DNA from: Ciona intestinalis
Taxonomy: Eukaryota; Chordata; Ascidiacea; Phlebobranchia; Cionidae
Direction of reading: 5' to 3'
Length of the DNA: 64,000 nt
NCBI RefSeq assembly: GCF_000224145.3
Contig: NC_020168.2
Location: forward strand, 5,775,479-5,839,478
The notes under the pieces are model-generated. The model was given only the letters and a program-made list of their open reading frames with translations, had not been told where the DNA came from and did not search any database. The position numbers and the translations under genes were made by a program. Below, piece after piece: positions 1-12,828 of the stretch (positions within the stretch are counted from its first letter, which is position 1; the number at the start of each line of letters is the position of its first letter).

Positions 1-1354
1 CTACGCACATGATGTTTCAAAATAGATTGAGATTTTAAAGCATTGAACACCATATGCAAACGTACGAGCATTTTCTCAGTGTGGGATTTAATTTCCAGAC
101 TACGTCAACTCACATAGCCCACGGATAACTGAGCGAAGAGTAATTCGGGACAGGGCTCCAAAATGATGCTGTACGCAAAATGCTATACATATCCTCCAAT
201 GGTGTGCAGCCACGCAACATGCTTATAGAAATCCAATTCGACTTTAACGTGATGTAGCCTGTGGCATGCTCGTCCATATATTTTCTATAACGAGGATAAC
301 TTTTAAACAATGAGTCATCCATAAACCTCGCATAGGATCCAGTGGTGAAGGTGTACACAATTATCGACGCTTATCATAACCGGCTAGGGAAGGTGTTCTA
401 AAGTTTTGTGTTTATTTTAACATGGTTTTCAATCTTGAAAATACCTAAAATTATGTTTTGCGGAAAAGATATAAATACAACGGCGAAAGAATATTCATTA
501 AGTCGAAATGAATGACAGCTAGAGGACGCCATTTTTTTACATCATTGAATAAAACGGGCGAGCTGAACGACAGGAGTAAAATAAGATAACCATTTTGGTT
601 TGGGGAGGTTGAAAGTTTTCTAACAACATACACGTGTTAACGAGCAGAAGAACACCAATTTACATGTGTTCTGGTAAAATTGTATGAAAAGATACACCCG
701 TTCATCTAACACACAACGACAGTGGACTTTTCTATGTTTAACAAGTATTTCTCAAAGGAGCAGAAACGTACAGACCGTGTTAACAGTGCGTTTACTTGTA
801 AAACGACGTTGCGAATCGAAAAAGCTGTAAAAACTCGAATGGTTTTGTTCCCACGTGTGTTTTGAAATTAACAGCCGTTTGAGAACTCAGTTAAAATAGG
901 AGACCCAGGATGCTCCTTTGACAAGGGGCGAAGGGAATGTTGTTCTTGTACCGAATTTCATGTTCCTTGCTCAGCGCGGCTCTTTAGGCCATTCAAACAG
1001 TCGCGGAAACATGTTCGACCCTAACACGAAAGCGCCGCCCACAGAAGACATAAAGGACTGCCAGCAATGGATGGACCGCATTGATCCTAATGAGACAGCG
1101 TCCGGTGCGCCACGTACCGCGCAGATGGCGTTGCTTTTGTTTTGTCATAATTCACACACTGTTGTCCCGACCGCGGGGAGAGTTAATTAATTCTATCCGA
1201 AATAAGAAAAGAATAGAATTGTATCTGGTAAAACAAACCATCGACCCGCTGCAATTGTTTTGTCATATATGTTATGTTTGTTCATAAGCTGACTTGTAAT
1301 AATAGTTCGATTTTTTCCTATTATAAATTGTATAGCAAAAAATATAACTTTTAT

Positions 1355-1540
1355 TCAGTACTGTTGGGGGAGACGGGATACCTTTAGCTTAGCACATAAT
1401 ATCCAAATATTTTAATCGTGTTTTAATTATCAAAGATGTTAGGATACGGTTTTATATTTCTTTAAATTTTTTGTTTACCGTACCAAATGGGACGGGAAAA
1501 TAGAAAATGTGGCCCTTCTTCCCCCACCTTATATTATATA
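1355..1540. mobile_element. MITE-like repeat, copy 1
   Basis: The left end has a gttgggggagacgggata-type G-rich terminus and the right end carries the matching cttcccccacc terminus, so the ends are inverted repeats. The interior contains the family's caaatgggacgggaaaatag block. It matches the other copies listed in this window and has no coding capacity. Confidence 0.7.
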
Positions 1541-3582
1541 GGTTTACAAGCCACGCTTTTATTTGAAACAATTCCATTAATGTTTTTTTACCATCAGTTT
1601 TAACAATAAACTGCTGTTTTATCCCATATTCCCTTCTCTTCGTTGTTTTAATTTATTTATTTTTCGCTAAACGTGTTTAAAGATATTATTAAACTTATGT
1701 TCATGTTATTTTAAAAGTAATTGAATTACAAAAAAACTTGCGATTTCTGTGGTATTAATTTGCCACATTGTTCTTAATTGCTAACAAATCAGCCCATTTA
1801 AACAAGGAAATGTATTTAGACGTGATGAAGAAATAGTAAGCTATCGCTTTTATAAAGGAACTGTCACTTACAAAAGCGGAATGGGTCGCACTTCGGCTAT
1901 TTCCCGCAAAATAGATCAATTTCCCGGTGAATTTACACATAGTGTTGACGCAACCAACAGACATATTCCAATGGGCAGGAAGTCGGCCACCTTTCGTTAA
2001 CGCCCATGGAAACAAGAGAGAAAGTGGCAAAGAGGCTGCGCTGGCGACGTCGATGTTTAGTAAACAAACCCGTGAGGTTTTCGTTGAGCGACGCAAAAAA
2101 CGGCAAACTTTTGTCGTCGGCGAGAGAAAGCCGCAACTAAAGCGGGCGTTGTGATAGATCTACAGTCTCGCTATTCTCACCGCTTTCATAATGTTTCAAA
2201 GAGCCGTCTGCAATTACCCAGTCAGTGGTCCCGACAAAGGTGATGGTGCCATCACAATGGGTCGACAATGGGTGTCCATTTTACTCTCCGTCACCCCTAT
2301 GGGCGTGAAACTCTTAATTGAAATGAGATAGCTTTTGAAGGCGGCTTCATCTGTCTTGTCACTCAGACTGCAATAAACAGACACACTCACACAATGTATG
2401 GCTGGCGAAAATTAAACGCGTTTAATTTGCGGTTGTTTTATAAAGCTAAAGTTTTATTCTATAACAAAAAGTCAAACGTTTAACGAAATCCGTATACTGA
2501 TGTAGTGTGTATAATGATTTTATTGCGCCGAGGGGTTACTGGCCGCAAGTTTTATAAAGTTTAACATTTATTTAAATCGACGATTTAATATCAATTAAAA
2601 ACGGAAGCCGGATAAGTTCGTTGTTTGCTTGGCATTCTATGAGACATTACTTGTGTATCGAATCTGTTCAGATCCGGGATTTTAACATGACTTCCGAGCG
2701 GGATTATAAATGGTTTTCCTTTCTCCAAATGGATCCTGTATAAACCAGATTGAAGCTGCTCGATTCGACGCTAATTGCAAGACAAATCTTTACAAAGTCA
2801 ACAAACGGCTGGAGATTATGACAGCACGCTTTAATGGACATGGACATATCTTTTTAACAAATTAAGTACTACTTATATGAGTAATCGACGCTTTTAGTTG
2901 TAAATGCACAAATTGAAGGTATATACCGTAAATAATATTATTATTGATGATTTGCACTATCCGAAGCGACGCAAAAATATTAAAATGTGAGGTTCGAAAC
3001 TTTTCGTTGTATAAATGGATATACATGCTTTACTGCCCTCACTGAACCAATTGTGTAAAACTGGTTCAGTTTTTAAATTATTAAATGTGAATCAAACAAC
3101 CTCTAACCCATCCAGACTGGATATATTTTGCAAATAGGGGGGAGCATGACTGGCAATAAATATAAACCAATAGCGATGGCCGGTGCGAGAAAGGCTGCAC
3201 CGCAGATCGTACGATGCATGCGGCGAGCGGTCGCTGTCTACAAGGCTGTAAACAAGCGGGGATACGCACGCGATAGTGCTTGGCAAGTGCAGGAGAAATG
3301 TACCAACCACGATAAACACTAGGCCGATTGGCGGCCAAACGAAGCCCTGCGACGAAATGCCTTCACGCGATCGCGGCTTACTTTGTTGATTTCTTTGTTT
3401 CGTCAACTTGTGAGGCCCGTCAGGCAATAATGCAGATCCGATTTATCTGCGGCTGTGTTCACGTCAAACCAAGGGTAGAGTTGTTGGCAATATAAAGGCT
3501 TAACGGGACTCGGTTTTTACGAACTTACACTGCCCACTAGCGGTTTTGAAATGCCATTCCAAGCATTTTGATCTTGTTGGCC

Positions 3583-3747
3583 ACCATCGATCGCGGCAGC
3601 GAAGGCGATTTGTCAAAGCGAGCGATTTCATTAACCGTTTGGAGTCATATTCGTAGCTTCCCGGTCGGATCGATCCTCTTGTCAGAGATTACTTCTTCGG
3701 AGGCGACACTAATTGCCGATTCGGTTTCGGATCGTTGGGTGCGCGTT
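3583..3747 (+). repeat. 165 bp duplicated element, forward copy
   Basis: This segment recurs in reverse complement at 11800-11964. The two copies match at 162 of 165 positions by eye: two differences lie near one end and one near the other, leaving an identical core of over 100 bp. Flanking DNA does not match, and I see no terminal inverted repeats or target-site duplications. The segment is open in one frame in both copies, but all three differences change the encoded residue, so coding constraint is not supported. It may be a duplicated regulatory element, a non-coding RNA or a recent duplication. Confidence 0.85.
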
Positions 3748-4784
3748 AATTGACAGCAACGTCGGGTTGGGTAAAGTAGTTGCGCGTGGTTGACATTGAT
3801 TCCTGGGTAAAGACCATAAATTCTACCATGCACGATCAAAAATACCATGCCCTATCCCACTGTAATTTATATTGCCTTTTTCGGGCTTCAGCGCGCCGTG
3901 GGTTGTCTTTCAGGCTGTCCCAAAGCCTGGCTGTATACTTTCCACAATTTAATTAATATTGGATCTTATGGAAGTTAAGTCTGGAAATTTTTTCAATATT
4001 AACTAGCTGCAAATCGGGTATGATTGATAGCATTCGTTTGTCATGGCGTATTAAAGGTCGGTATGAAAAGTGTGAGAACTTCATTTATGTTGCATGCTTG
4101 TGTGTCCTCGAAACCCGTAGGGAGCGGGCACAATATTACGCTGTGAGGCTGTGAGAGAAAGCTGCGTGTTTTGGAAAATCATTACTGATTCAAACTACGC
4201 TTTAAAGCATGCAGATATTGACCCTGAGAATGTATTAGCGGCGTCACGGGAGCGTATTGCGACAGGCGCTCCCACATCGGACAAACAGCAACGAAACAGG
4301 GTGACTCGAGGCACGCCTTTCAATGGCGTAAAATTTCCTTCTTTCATCCCATCGTTTGAACAAGTCAGCCGTTGCCAACTTCTTGCTGTACCCACGCCTT
4401 ACCATGAAGTTGACAGTAACTCACATCCTTTCAGCTTTCATTTTTACAAGTGAAATTTGCATAGAGAAGCAATCACTTTGACGCGAATCTTTCCTTTCCT
4501 TGATTGGTCTCAACAGGGCAGCGAAATTCAGAGGATTAAAACGACAAGCAATCAAAAACCAAATTCGAGCCCTTGCCCTTCAGCAGAAATTATCGGACGA
4601 CCTGCTTAGCTCTAACGCTTCGTGTGACGCCGTAATGTGGGTTTACCTGTTCGCTAATCAATACAGGAAACTGTTAAGACCAGCACGCAGCGGTTAGAAG
4701 CAATACTTCCGGTATGCCTATATTGCTCTTATTTTATTGTGAGCTTTCACTAACCTATAATTTATACACGAAGTTCTTTAACAT

Positions 4785-4902
4785 ATAGTAGAGTGGGGGA
4801 AGATGAAACACTTAGTCCTTCTATTTTCTTGTCCCAAAAAAATTCAAAGAATTATAAAACCGTACCTTCACTCATCTTCCCCACCTCGCTGTATATTTTA
4901 GG
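4785..4902. mobile_element. MITE-like repeat, copy 2 (internally deleted)
   Basis: It begins with tagtagagtgggggaagatg and ends with catcttccccacctcgctgta, the inverted termini of the family. At about 118 bp it is shorter than full copies and lacks most of the interior. Confidence 0.65.
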
Positions 4903-6640
4903 AGGTGAGAAACGGTAGTGCTTACAACACCAATATAATTTTCTACCTTTAGTACCGATTTTACTTTACGTTTAATTAAGAGTATCTCTACAAAGGCGAC
5001 ATTTTGTTACAGTATAAACTTACTTGTTTAGTAACAATGCAATTGGTGGCGGTGTGTGATAATAAAAGACTGTCATGCTAGGCTAAAGGTGTTGATTCAT
5101 AGTACAATGACGTTGACACATGTAAAACAGACCCATCTATAGTGATGTAACTCGCTACACATGCATACACGGCCTTACAAGTAACGTAACAGCTCGACAT
5201 TTGGAGTGATAAAGGCGAATGTTGGTTTAACACAAGAAATCGGCTGTAAACGTTAAAGCATCATCCTTCAATTAGGAATACAAGGACACACACAAAGGAG
5301 GGCTTGTGCGGAAGCTACATTAGAAAATGTTTACCAGCTTCATCCCAGGTTCTACAACTTTACGGTCGTTCCCGCATTCCAAAATGTCACCGTGTTCGAA
5401 CTCTGGGAAACGTTGGCTTGGCTCGGTTACCTGAATCCAGTCTACCATGTTCTGGTGTTGTTCCAGTGCCCGATTTCATGTTCGGCCCTTTCCAGTCTCC
5501 TCCGCTGGTCTATTCAACACACCTCGGTAGCATGTTCTGCGTCGCCAAGAAAGACTCCTTTCATCCAAAGCAGTTAACGGTCGACGCGGGATCTTTGTTG
5601 CCGAAGCGGAGATGACAGGGCCGAGCTTTTATTTTTGACCGCGCATACGGTTTGTATTTCTGTTTTGCTCATTGTGGTATAGCAACGATGGAATGTTTGG
5701 TTTGAATCGTTATAGGAACCCGAACAACTCTGATACAATTTAAAAGAACAGTCGTTGTATTCATTAAAAAAAAGTATGTCACAGGCTACATACCTCTACA
5801 CACTTAAAATGGCTTGAGTAAAGACATTGTAACCCGCGGGATCCGCGCGACGAACAGGTGTTGAATTAAAAATAACTGATTACGACCAAGCTTAAATACA
5901 AACACCTAAAAACAAATGCGGAAGCGAACATGGGGTGTGACGTGTCAATCTGTCAAAGTTAAGCGTGTGTATTCAATTTTCGTGCAAACATATTAATCAG
6001 ATTTTGCGGAAGACAACAAACACGTATTTGGCAGTATAGCTACATTACGTATCAGATGCGTAAGAAGCAGGCAAACAATAGACTCGTAACTGGGCGGTCT
6101 TCTTTAAACTTGTTTTAAGTGCCGAGCCCACTTGGGCGTATACGGCTACAGTTACAAAGGTGTTTAGTGACAACTATAGTTAGTGAAAGGCACCTGACAC
6201 ACAAGCGGGCGATACCCAATCCAGCTGAAGTGAAATCGTTATCTCTTTTGTTTGCAAGTTGCCTATATTACTCGCGTGAGTTCGTGCTCTTACATATGCG
6301 TAACGAAATAAACCTGAACAAATAAATTTCACCGAGTAGTTTGCATTTCCGCGTGAAAGGGTCATATCATACATTCCAATCAATTTACATTTTGTTAGCG
6401 CGCCGAATCTATAAATACCGGCAGCCAATTGACGCGCACAAATCCGCCCAATGATTTCTGACGTGCGTACAGAGTTGTGAACGATCGATTATCGTTGATG
6501 ATTAGGCGCTTAGTGCGTCCACGTTTAAGGTCACTTTTGACCATAACTTACGAAAGCGGAAGGGCTAGGCGTGTATAGAAACTTCCTAAATCGTCCCCGC
6601 CTTCCGTGATGCGCGTTTGTATTGCACTACAATAGGCTCT

Positions 6641-6763
6641 GTGACGTCACAACCCGCGCATAGAACTTGGCAGAGAGCAGTTCGATCCGAATGCGAGCAA
6701 AGTCCATTCGCTCACTCGCTTATGACGTAAGAAAAAAAGCCAATGACATCGATGCTACGTCAT
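6641..6763. promoter_or_regulatory. Cluster of CRE/bZIP-like sites
   Basis: Three sites lie within about 120 bp: a perfect palindromic gtgacgtcac at 6641-6650, tatgacgtaa at 6721-6730, and tacgtcat at 6756-6763. A related tgacgtg occurs near 6460. TGACGTCA is the consensus for CREB/ATF proteins. Whether this is an active enhancer is inference. Confidence 0.4.
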
Positions 6764-8389
6764 AATAAACAATTAGTTGTGACAAAAACATAAAGAATCG
6801 CAATTCAAACCTAAATGAAAAGCGGAAACGAACACAATTGCTTTGGCTATAGTGACGCATGCAGCGGCCCCTAAATTCCGGTAATCGTTTTATCGGTCAT
6901 TTTCACACCACAACATCAATCATTTTTTTACTTCTCCCGCTCCTTTGAAGCTAGCTTGACCCAACCGACACCTATAATTATTGGCGCAGCGCTCTTGCAA
7001 TTATACCCATTCCCGGCTATAGAAGCACTTGACCGCGAAGCTAAGCAGAGAGCAATTAATATGTGCGACAATATGTCATTAACCATCAAACGTTTCACAT
7101 TCAGCCACTTGTTATGTTATTAACGTGCCGTGCCGAGAGCTTTCTTAGAATTTCGCTGTTTTTGTTACGGCCAGCCCGCCCGACTACGGAAGCTTGGTAG
7201 CGGGAATTAAAACGAAACCAATCCCCGCTAAGTCCGCATGTAGACTGCTACCATCAACGACCAGTTACCGTATATTTGCGCCCTGCTTCTACGTATTTTC
7301 GTACAGCGTGTCAAAGCACATGGGTTCAATTTCCCAGCTATTTCCAGACCCTAAACAAGCGAACTGCTGGCAGTTAGACAACTAGCACATCATAGTCACG
7401 ATTCCTGGCTGGTACATTTCGTTTATGCGCATATCGATATATTTCGGTTCATCCAATGCTAAATATAGTAAATCCCAAACAGTAGTCACATGGCCGTACC
7501 ATCGCTCTTATATAAGTCGCATGTATAAACCATAACACAGGTGACTGCAAGTCACTATAACTTCGCAGAAATTGTACTCGCGCGGAAGTTATAAATCGCC
7601 CGTAATAAAAATAACTCGGATTTCTCATGGTCATGGGATGGCAATGAGAGAGCATTATGAGAAAGTTCGTAAAAATACTAAACAGTAATGTACATATATG
7701 ATTATTTTTATCTCATGCTGGGGTGACTTTTGAATGCGCTATTTCTGGCTGCTTTTAATGACATCTTTAGGCCATTATTACGCGGTGCGAAACGTTAAAA
7801 TTCCAGCGTGTGGTTATTTACGAATTTGACAAACAAATCGTGCAGCGAGAAAAGTTGTGGGGCACGTTTATGGTGGTGGGCATCAAGATCGTGCATACTT
7901 GTATAAAGCGCATCGACACCGCTGTTTAGATGCTTGCAATCAGCCACACCACGGTAATGAGTTTTATTGAGATAAACACTTCACGCGAATCGCTTTACCC
8001 GGGAAACGTGTAGCTGTTTGATCGCCGGTTGTTTAGGCTGGGAATTTCAATGGGGTATGTGTTATAATCTTGGCAAATTCTTTACCGTGCACTGCCTAAA
8101 CTTGAGCACGTGAGGAAAATGCAAATCATGGTTATGTATTTAAAGCTACAAACCAGCCCTGAATCGACCTGCATATAGAGCATTAGCCCATACAGTCGGA
8201 GCCGCACACCGCCTCAGAATTTCACTACAGTAGTCGAACAACCGTAAAAATAGTCGCTGAGTCAGAGCACAAGACTGCCTCAGGATCCCGTGGTTTTAAG
8301 TAGCTTCAAGCGCGGTTTTCCTTCGATAAAATTATAATTTCTTTAGCTTAATTTCGGACTTACCAATCGCGCCAGATTGACCCATTGGC

Positions 8390-8467
8390 AGTATGGGAGA
8401 AGTTATAGGGCGTCTGGTCGAACGCGTAAAATGGAAACGTTTTTTCCTCACCTCGCTTTATACTATA
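8390..8467. mobile_element. Degenerate MITE-like fragment
   Basis: cagtatgggagaag on the left and ttcctcacctcgctttatactatag on the right resemble the inverted termini of the MITE family, with the interior mostly lost. This is a weak call. Confidence 0.35.
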
Positions 8468-11400
8468 GTGTCGCGAATTGCTAATTGAAATCAACCGCTT
8501 ATTCGTAAGGCGAGACACAACAGGTTACAGACTATACAGTCAAACTCCTGTTGCAATGTTAAGGCAATAACGTCAAGAAAGGTTCAGGGTTATTTTAAAG
8601 AGAATGTTTCGAAATTTTAATCCGAAAATGCGTCAGAAATATTGTGTATTTAAAACAAATTCATCCTAGGTTGTAGTTTAATCAGTTCAAAGGAGGTTTA
8701 TTGCGGAGTTAAGGTGTTAGTTGGTATTTATGAGCTGGTAACTAAATTAATAGTTCGAGAAACTGCAACGATTAAATTCAGAAAAAGAGCGAAATATTTT
8801 AAACCAAAAGTATACTGTATATAAAAAAAGTGTTTTTTAATGAGGACAGAGGAAGGTGCGATAAATATCACCGATAATTTACCAGTTTACCCAACTGGTT
8901 AGATATGAAGTGTGTTTTCTGTAACCGCTACATGAACCTGTCCAAAAATGGGACAAGAGCCGGCGTGTGTGTATATACTTTAACACTAGCAATAAACATG
9001 AACTTTTTAGCAGGAATATAGCGCAATATTTTCTGTGGTATTTTTAACGACGTAGGGAGAAAAAGATGCAAGTTATAATATTTTCTCACAGTCGCAAAAA
9101 GTCAGAACTCGTTAACCAGTTGGTACTTTTCCGATCTTGTGACTTAAAAATCATAAAAACGAAAAAAATCCGAAACATTTCTGGTGTAATACTTTCTATA
9201 TTTTAAACGTTTTGTAAATTCCCTAAAAAAGGTGACCTGTTTTCGTGGTTAAAATGTATAACTAGCAAATTACCTAGACCTTTTGTAAAACAATTCCACA
9301 AAAAAATAATAAATGTTCGTCAGAGTGACATAACAGTTTCAGAAATAGTAAAATGGTCACTTTATTTAGCCGAATTGATCCGCGCATGGTATTTTTCCAA
9401 TGGTGTGTTTTGAACGATCACAACAATACAATGGAAGCGATAAATCAGTAACAGGCTGTGTCGTTTAGCCATCTAGGTCAGAACAAGCGAACGTCGAGTC
9501 TAATTGATTAAGATCAATAATAAATCCGAGTAAGTAACAAAACCATCCGTTTAGCTTTGTCCGAACAGTAGGCCTCGACAAACAACCCGAATTTGATTAT
9601 GACAAATAATATATAGTACTCGCTGGATACAAAACACTAAAATTGTCAAAGTGAGTACAATAAAATCAATTTTGTTAAAGATATTATAGAAAAATAAGAC
9701 AGACTTTAGAATTTGTTGCTTTTTGCCATAATTTAAAAAAAAACGATTAAGCCATTTTCTAGGATCGGACCAGTTATTCCAGCTGCGTATATAGACTTCC
9801 TGTTTAAAGATCGGTTAAAGAAGTTAAGTGACAACGAGGAAATGTTTAATGCGATAACGAACCACAGATAAGTTAAGGCACTAAGCTTAGTTCCATTATG
9901 GCCTCGAAAATGCAGTCGCATGTTCGAACACTTGATCATATGCCCAACATTATGAGTGCTGGTATCGGAAAATCTGTTGATGTTAAAATAAACTGGGTGT
10001 TGAAGAATTAATTAGAAATATTTTCACCTATGACCCAAAAATGTATTTTTTTTTATCCACTATTTTAGGCTAGTTTTAGTGTGTATAAATAACACGTTGA
10101 TGTTTTCGGACAAAGTAACGAAATTTAACACTCTCAATGGCGCCCCCAGAACTGTGAACAAATTGCAACAACATAACATTTCTGAATCAGCATTTCCGGA
10201 GAAAACAAAAAATATGACTGATGTGATAGAAATGTTGGTATATACGCTGGGCTGCTGTTTGTACTGATAATTCACACAAGTGTTTTCTGGTATATATCTC
10301 CAGTGAGTTCTCATACATATAGGTGTTTAATGATAGCATGCGTGTTTATTTACACAAATACTCTGGAAACTGCTTGAATATATATTGGATATAAAAAAGA
10401 AAAAAGAAAACATCATTTGCGGAGGTAAGTGGAAAAAGCCGATTTGCTGAAACTGCTTGAGCTTGTTTCGTAATGGAAAGTCGGGTGTAATTTCACGCTT
10501 ATTAGAAGCGCAGCGTCGAGCGGCCGAGCAAGTCATGGTAGCGCTCGGGCCGACGTGGGAGAATTCTGCGTTGTGTGCTCCCGTGACCATTTGTCCTAAT
10601 ACGTTCCGTGTTATCGAAATGCGAATCCGCCATTTTCCCACATAGTCATATAGTTTGGGTTTGAACAGTAACGATTTTGAATGAACACAACAGGAACTGA
10701 ATGTGCTTATTAGCGCCGGCTGCTGTCGCCTACCGTGAGGCACAGTTATGATCATACACATACCATACTCAAGATCATTCAGGGCATGCGTATACGAACG
10801 ATTGGTTCAAAAAAAGTTGAAATATGTTATATTTTAAGGGTGTGGCAGGCTCCCACCCACTATACAGCTATTACACGTCGAATGAATCGTGGCGAAAATC
10901 GTTGTAAATAAGTTTTCCAGTGCCGCACCGTAATCAATTAACTCAATATCGCTTTCAAAGTCGACTTGAAACGATCTAGCGACTTAAGCGTGCGCTACCC
11001 GTTTACAAAAACGAGATTATGTACGCATAAGCTTGTTAGGCTGTCCTGGCCGCTTAGGAGTAGGACACAAGCGACCTCTCTTAATGAAGACGGACGCCGT
11101 TTGTGAGATAAGCGATGATCCCCGGTCACAATTGATTCACGGGTACAACACTACAACTGGACATGAAATGTATCCCATTAACCAAAGTGAAAGCCATTAA
11201 TCGAGTTAAACTCTACCGATAGGTTTATTAAGCCGGCCTCTGACGTGTTTTCCTCGGCTTTCCGGGCCGATTTTTGATAATTCTGACGACCAAACTACTT
11301 ATAAACATTTTATGAATAGAGGGGGGGTAATTTCAATAACGTTTAACTTTCATAAAGTGGATACGATTAGGTAAGTTAAGTGACATTGACTCCTCATATA

Positions 11401-11799
11401 CTGCCAACTATCCTACACAGGCTGAGGATATAAACGTCGTTCGTCTTAATCCGTTCCGTCTAGAAATATATGAACCCACAGTCGCGCTGTATCTAATGTT
11501 CTACTATAATTATATTAGTGTCCTGCGCAAAACATGAGCTCGTTCATAACGCTGTTCATATGTTTCGGCTTGTTTTTGTATATCCTCACAGCTACTTACG
11601 TGTGTGTTATGTTCATATAGGGCACGCAATGTACCGAGCAAGCCGTAAGTATTGAGTATTTCGTTCGGCAACAAAATGTAGAAGTTCTTACATGTGTATA
11701 TAGTGCTTATGCGCAGTCCGACTGCAACAATATATGGTAGCATTACTGTGTGTTTGTCTAAACAAGTTTTCGCGACACTTTCAATTATCGGCAAATCTA

Positions 11800-11964
11800 A
11801 ACGCGCACCCAACGATCCGAAACCGTATCGGCAATTAGTGTCGCCTCCGAAGAAGTAATCTCTGACAAGAGGATCGATCCGACCGGGAAGCTACGAATAT
11901 GACTCCAAACGGTTAATGAAATCGCTCGCTTTGACAAATCGCTTTCGTTGCCGCGATCGATGGT
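11800..11964 (-). repeat. 165 bp duplicated element, inverted copy
   Basis: This is the reverse-complement partner of 3583-3747, with 162/165 identity by eye. Homology stops abruptly at both ends. The copies are about 8 kb apart, so a transcript spanning both could fold back into a long duplex. Confidence 0.85.
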
Positions 11965-12647
11965 CGGGTATCGACTGCTTATTAGCAATGGGGGGAAGAC
12001 CATTGGGAAGGTTGGGGGATGCTATCTACTTTGTCGATTATCGAAGCTCGACACTGCTGCCGACAGCAAGCCATTGAGCGTTGCAATAAACTCTTCTGGT
12101 AAAAACAAGTCTTATGCGCTTTCTTAATCCTTATATGGACTTGCTGGCGCTTCCGTTTTGAAGAGGTTATTTTAGATTGCGTTTTCCGCTACTTTCCCAC
12201 AGTCAATTTCGCCCAGTATGGGTTACTAAAGTTCACGCAGCGATTAAGGTGTTTATCGGCAGTTTTGGAACAATTCTCCTACAGATTTGCAATGTTTACA
12301 CCTGCTCAAGGTACCGCGATACGCACGGCTTGCACCACGAACCACCGGCATCCCGACTGGCGACGTCGTTAATTTGGCAGATCTGCTGTTGTTGTTTGCG
12401 CCGGCGTGAGGCGCTCGTGGTCGTTAAAAAGAAAAACCACTGGGTACTGAGACACTGAGGAATCCTGCACGTATTTTGCTAAACGGGTTTATGAAGACTT
12501 ATGCGAGAATCCACCAAAATCGTGCATAAACCGTTGGTATGTGCGTCTGTTGTCTTAAAATTCGCGAGGCTCTGTCGGTCAGGAGAGTCAAAACTAAGAT
12601 TTCCAACTAAGGACAACGTGTAATATCTAAGTTAATCTTTCCATATA

Positions 12648-12828
12648 TAGTACTGTCCATGATGGGGTACCGTTAGTACTTTGATCCAACATTTCCTGAT
12701 TGTATTTTTAAGAATTAACAAGTGGTTTTACAGGCGCGCGGCTTCGGGTATATGATTCTATAAATAACCTTTGTTTACAATTAAAGGACACGAAAAAAGA
12801 ACCCATTTTCCCTATACTTTATACATTT
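12648..12828. mobile_element. Diverged MITE-like repeat
   Basis: The termini tatagtactgtccatgatggggta and ccattttccctatactttata, plus an internal ctttgtttaca block, match the family in diverged form. It appears to be an old copy. Confidence 0.45.

Noticed and set aside
3568-3753. 61-codon open frame also present in the inverted copy at 11797-12003
   Set aside because: The three differences between copies are all amino-acid changing, there is no ATG at the frame start, and no known family; open frames of this size are common in the region.
10327-10761. 144-codon open frame on the - strand
   Set aside because: Composition is unlike a conserved protein, no motif is recognisable, and there are no neighbouring exons.
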